Part shown: positions 6,143-6,261 of the stretch, piece by piece
Layout: the number at the start of each line of letters is the position of its first letter
Position numbering within the stretch: position 1 is the first letter of the stretch
NCBI GenBank assembly: GCA_003486285.1
Contig: DNGH01000162.1
Coordinates: forward strand, 1-6,261
Source: Actinomycetota bacterium
Lineage (GTDB): Bacteria > Actinomycetota > Acidimicrobiia > Spongiisociales > UBA11373
Direction of reading: 5' to 3'
DNA length: 6,261 nt
Program-made: the position numbers and the translations under genes
Notes under the pieces: model-generated
Told to the model about the DNA's origin: nothing
The model's input: the letters and a program-made list of their open reading frames with translations, nothing else
The model's database searches: none

Positions 6143-6147
6143 TGACA

Positions 6148-6261
6148 ATGATCAAGCGGATCGGAAGCCTCGCCATCGTGGCGGTGGCATTCGCTGTGGT
6201 CGTCGCCGCCTGCGGCGATGACGACGCAGCCACCACGACCACGGTCGCCGAGACCACCACC
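6148..6261 (+). CDS. Lipoprotein, N-terminal fragment cut by the window end
   Basis: Only the first 38 codons are present. MIKR is followed by a hydrophobic core and the lipobox VAAC, with the lipidated Cys at 22. Then comes GDDDAA and a Thr-rich linker that continues to the window edge. This start is common for substrate-binding lipoproteins of ABC transporters and other secreted proteins in actinobacteria, but the functional domain lies outside, so no function is assigned. AAAGGA at 6133-6138 supports ATG 6148. It is divergent from the sugar dehydrogenase gene, which has a similar anchor-plus-Thr-linker layout. A strong leader hairpin lies just upstream. Confidence 0.85.
   Translation, partial: MIKRIGSLAIVAVAFAVVVAACGDDDAATTTTVAETTT

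Noticed and set aside
4929..6260. Minus-strand open frame overlapping the sugar dehydrogenase gene in another frame
   Set aside because: It is Arg/Pro/His-rich with no domain pattern. The alternative frame has an anchor, a linker and a full beta-propeller.

Overview
The window looks like chromosomal DNA from a high-GC actinobacterium, quite possibly an Acidimicrobiia-type lineage. The grounds are very high GC with G/C-rich third codon positions, GTG starts next to ATG starts, TANNNT -10 boxes placed for leaderless transcripts, an LppM-like lipoprotein, and secreted proteins with Thr-rich linkers after the membrane anchor (for example an AACGDDD lipobox followed by a Thr run). The lineage is an inference; there is no rRNA or marker gene here.

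Layout from left to right. Positions 1-134 hold two arrays of 7-bp tandem repeats lying just beyond the stop codon of a minus-strand gene. A probable two-gene minus-strand operon follows: an LppM-like membrane lipoprotein (1309-575), then a small HAD-fold-like protein (574-137) whose GTG start directly abuts the lipoprotein stop. Divergent from it is a plus-strand gene (1390-2103) for an actinobacterial-type protein of unknown function with a receiver-like C-terminal half. It converges, with a 9-bp gap, on a minus-strand EamA/DMT-family transporter (3000-2113). Divergent from the transporter across 93 bp is a complete acyl-CoA dehydrogenase (3094-4233).

The acyl-CoA dehydrogenase converges on a minus-strand membrane-anchored PQQ-type glucose/sorbosone dehydrogenase-like protein (6010-4655). 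The roughly 420 bp between their stop codons contain no gene. They hold a composite of repeats: inverted 7-bp tandem arrays at the two edges and three copies of a strongly palindromic element of about 50-65 bp in between. At the right edge a divergent lipoprotein gene (6148 onward, cut by the window end) has a leader with a perfect 10-bp hairpin whose loop can pair with bases beside the ribosome binding site.

The genes do not form one pathway: a lipid-envelope lipoprotein, an exporter, a beta-oxidation-type enzyme and an extracytoplasmic sugar dehydrogenase are ordinary housekeeping or accessory functions. The unusual part is non-coding: heptamer tandem arrays sit at the 3' ends of three genes, in phase-locked but sequence-switching runs, together with the palindromic cluster and the structured leader at 6101-6147.
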